From NCBI GenBank assembly GCA_029052375.1, contig JAIDJD010000441.1, positions 1 through 6,337 of the forward strand: a stretch of 6,337 bases of DNA. Reading direction: 5' to 3'. The position numbers and the translations under genes are program-made. This DNA is from Duncaniella sp. GTDB lineage: Bacteria > Bacteroidota > Bacteroidia > Bacteroidales > Muribaculaceae. Under the pieces are notes generated by a model that saw nothing but the letters and a program-made list of their open reading frames with translations, was not told the DNA's origin and made no database searches. Below are positions 4,175 to 6,337 of this stretch, in pieces. Position 1 is the first letter of the stretch; the number at the start of each line of letters is the position of its first letter.

Positions 4175-6337
4175 ATGAATCTCCTCCGTTTCCTATGGGC
4201 CGCCGCCGCGGCCATAGCCCTCTCGGCCACAGCCACGGCCGCCGCCGTCCGGACTCCAGACTTCGCATATCCCAAGACAGTGCAGACCGAGGCCCGCGGA
4301 CGGCTCGACGCCGCCCTCAGGGCCGGAGACGACCCCGCGGCGCTCCGCGCGATCATCGACATATACCTTGCCCGCGTCACGGCAGACCCCGACGCCTTCC
4401 AGAGCGCGATAGAGCAGGCAGACAGCACCTCGGCCATGCTCAGGTCGCCCTCGGCGCGCGCCCTCGGCACACTCTTCACGGCCGAGGCATACAACCGCGC
4501 CTACATGGCCGACCGCTGGAGACTCGACCGCCGAGAGCTGCCGCTGACGCCGCTGCCCGCCAGCGTGGGCGAATGGTCCGGGGCACAGATGCGCGCCAAG
4601 GTGATGGCGCTCATCAGCGAAGCCCTTTCTGACCCCTCGGCGCTCGGGCAGACGCCACTCCAGGCCTATGCAGACGTCATTGAGCAGAACGCACAGACCA
4701 GGATATATACCCCCACCCTGCTCCACTTTGCCCTCGGCAGGGCCATAGCCATGCTTGAACAGTGGACCTCCCAGCCACACCTGTTCAGGGCCGAGTGGAT
4801 AGGCTCGCAGATGCCCGTCAGGCTCCCCGGCGACCCTGTAGGCCGGGATATCCTCGACTACTACGACCGCCTCGCCTCTATCTCGCCCGAGGGCTCGGCC
4901 CCGAATGTGGCCGCGCAGACAGGGCGGACGGTATTCATGTGTTCCAACACCATAGACGCCGGACCTCACCTGCTCGCAGACAAGCTGATGGAGCTCTACA
5001 AGAGGAATGAGCACACCGAGTGGGCCGGCGACATCCTCGCCTCTATCCCCGCGCCGTCCCCTTCGGAGCCGCAGGCCGCCGCGCTCTGCGCCGACATCGA
5101 GCGATTCATGGCCGCCTATCCCGCCTACTGGCGCATGGACTGCCTTCGCAACACCCTCTCTGCCATCCGACGCCCGGGCGTGTCGGTCAAGTCGCCCACG
5201 GTGGTCGCTCCCGGCAGTGAGGTGACATTCAGCATAGAGGTCCGAAACGTCTCCTCGCTCACCCTGCGGGTCTACGACGTCAGCTCGGCGCCCGTCAGCA
5301 GGCAGGACTACGTCATGGAGACAGGCCAGAAGATGCCGCAGGCCGTGGCCGCAATCCCCGTCAGCATCACGGGCAAGAGCGTGCCCTTCAGCGCAGAGGC
5401 CACAGTCTCGTACACCTTCCCGAAAGCGGGTGCCTACATCGTGGTGCCTGAGTTCAAGGGACAGGAGAAGAGCCGCAAAACGAGCTATCCCAAGACCTAT
5501 TCGACCTGCGTGGCTCTGGCCGTGTCCAACCTGGGCGAGACCCGCGTGTGGACCATCGACCCCATGACGGGCGCGCCGCTGGGCTCAACAGAGCTCTTCA
5601 TCTCAAAAGACAGCTACCGCACCGGCTCCATACCTGTCCGCTTCGGCACCACCAACGCCGAGGGCTGGGCCAAGCTCTCGTCCGGCTTCGGCAACATCAC
5701 CGCCGTGCGCGGCGCCGACCGCTATGCATGGCCCATGTATGCCAATGCCCAGGGCCGCACGGACAACGGCGAGGAGAAGTGGCACACCCGCATACAGGGC
5801 TTTGCCTCCCTTCCCGTCTATCATCCGGGCGACACCATAGAGTGGAGCGCCGTGGCCTATGAATACCGCGGCAATGACAAGCGCACAATCGCCGAAGGCA
5901 CCAAGGTGAGGGCAGTCTTCTGCGAGCCTTCTGGCACCCCCGTCGACACCATAGAGGCCGCCGCAGACCGCTGGGGACGCATCGAGGGGCGCTTTGCCAC
6001 CTCAAGGGAGACCGTTACAGGCAACTATGCCGTCATCCTCGGCGACCACGACGGCTACCTGTCGGTGACAGTGTCGGACTACAAGCTGCCCACCTACCTC
6101 ATCTCAGGCCTCAAAGCCCTTCAAGGTGTCCCGGAGGCCGGAGGCGTCACCATCGCAGGCACACTCGAGAGCTATTCGGGCTTCCCGATGGAGGGAGCCT
6201 CGGTCAGCGTGAGCCTCGCCGTCAGCGAGCGTCCCAGATGGTGGTTCTCTTCGAGGAGCTTCAACTTCTACTCCACAGACACCGTTGCCGGAGAGGGCGG
6301 CCGGTTCGAGATTCCTCTCTCCGCAGAGGTCCTCGGG
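4175..6337 (+). CDS. Alpha-2-macroglobulin family protein, N-terminal 721 residues (3' end outside window)
   Basis: Large exported protein of the bacterial alpha-2-macroglobulin type; family members trap or inhibit proteases in the periplasm. The frame is open from ATG 4175 through the last base (721 full codons), so the gene is cut by the window. Residues 1-24 form a signal peptide (N-L-L-R, then an Ala-rich core, cleavage near A-T-A-T-A-A-A). There is no lipobox Cys, unlike E. coli YfhM. Residues about 25-330 are mainly helical and unrecognised. About 335-445 is a beta-sandwich (VVAPGSEVTFSIEVRN). About 455-545 opens VWTIDPMTGAPLGSTELFIS. About 546-640 matches the MG2 domain: YHPGDTIEWSAVAYE (549-563), ending in the diagnostic DYKLPTY (635-641). 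From about 645 another macroglobulin domain begins, with SGFPMEGASVSV and a WWF motif (689-691). The thioester and bait regions would lie beyond the edge, so the mechanism cannot be judged. A hairpin separates it from the sigma-factor operon. Confidence 0.88.
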   Translation, partial: MNLLRFLWAAAAAIALSATATAAAVRTPDFAYPKTVQTEARGRLDAALRAGDDPAALRAIIDIYLARVTADPDAFQSAIEQADSTSAMLRSPSARALGTLFTAEAYNRAYMADRWRLDRRELPLTPLPASVGEWSGAQMRAKVMALISEALSDPSALGQTPLQAYADVIEQNAQTRIYTPTLLHFALGRAIAMLEQWTSQPHLFRAEWIGSQMPVRLPGDPVGRDILDYYDRLASISPEGSAPNVAAQTGRTVFMCSNTIDAGPHLLADKLMELYKRNEHTEWAGDILASIPAPSPSEPQAAALCADIERFMAAYPAYWRMDCLRNTLSAIRRPGVSVKSPTVVAPGSEVTFSIEVRNVSSLTLRVYDVSSAPVSRQDYVMETGQKMPQAVAAIPVSITGKSVPFSAEATVSYTFPKAGAYIVVPEFKGQEKSRKTSYPKTYSTCVALAVSNLGETRVWTIDPMTGAPLGSTELFISKDSYRTGSIPVRFGTTNAEGWAKLSSGFGNITAVRGADRYAWPMYANAQGRTDNGEEKWHTRIQGFASLPVYHPGDTIEWSAVAYEYRGNDKRTIAEGTKVRAVFCEPSGTPVDTIEAAADRWGRIEGRFATSRETVTGNYAVILGDHDGYLSVTVSDYKLPTYLISGLKALQGVPEAGGVTIAGTLESYSGFPMEGASVSVSLAVSERPRWWFSSRSFNFYSTDTVAGEGGRFEIPLSAEVLG

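Noticed and set aside
4175..4246. Lipoprotein signal for the alpha-2-macroglobulin-like protein
   Set aside because: There is no cysteine in the first 100 or more residues, so a standard signal peptide is the better reading.
4193..5014. Long minus-strand open frame (273 codons) opposite the alpha-2-macroglobulin-like gene
   Set aside because: The + strand frame from 4175 is open for 2163 bases, has a signal peptide and recognisable macroglobulin domains. The antisense frame is a GC-rich mirror with no recognisable domain.

Overview
The window looks like chromosomal DNA from a GC-rich member of the Bacteroidales, most likely a Muribaculaceae-type gut commensal (inference). The grounds are: a DUF4493/PCMD surface lipoprotein, a family pair seen essentially only in Bacteroidota; a Bacteroidota-type promoter (TTTG / TAnnTTTG) before the sigma-factor gene; no Shine-Dalgarno sequence before any of the starts; and frequent ATA (Ile) codons in otherwise GC-rich genes. 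All five genes lie on the + strand. I see no RNA genes, mobile elements or CRISPR arrays.

Layout. (1) Positions 1-2250 hold nearly all of a surface lipoprotein: lipobox, DUF4493, Ig/FN3-like middle, PCMD-type C-terminus. Its true start is probably just upstream of the window. (2) Positions 2251-2460 are a 210-nt intergenic region with a GC-rich hairpin, a strong intrinsic terminator and then a promoter. (3) Positions 2461-4046 form a compact three-gene cluster: an ECF-type sigma factor, a small cysteine-free single-pass membrane protein in the anti-sigma position, and a Spy/CpxP-like periplasmic protein with a lysine-rich tail. (4) Positions 4047-4174 carry a 10-bp GC-rich hairpin and a weak promoter-like box. 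(5) From 4175 to the right edge runs the first 721 residues of a large exported alpha-2-macroglobulin-family protein, cut by the window.

How the genes may work together. The three-gene cluster has the architecture of a cell-envelope stress circuit: a sigma factor, its putative membrane-bound regulator, and a periplasmic chaperone-like effector. The alpha-2-macroglobulin-like gene follows on the same strand and is also an envelope protein (family role: trapping or inhibiting proteases), so it may belong to the same regulon, but the hairpin before it allows independent transcription. The upstream lipoprotein is separated by a strong terminator and is probably unrelated in regulation. The least conventional item is the putative anti-sigma protein, which has no zinc-finger motif and has a methionine/histidine-rich membrane segment.
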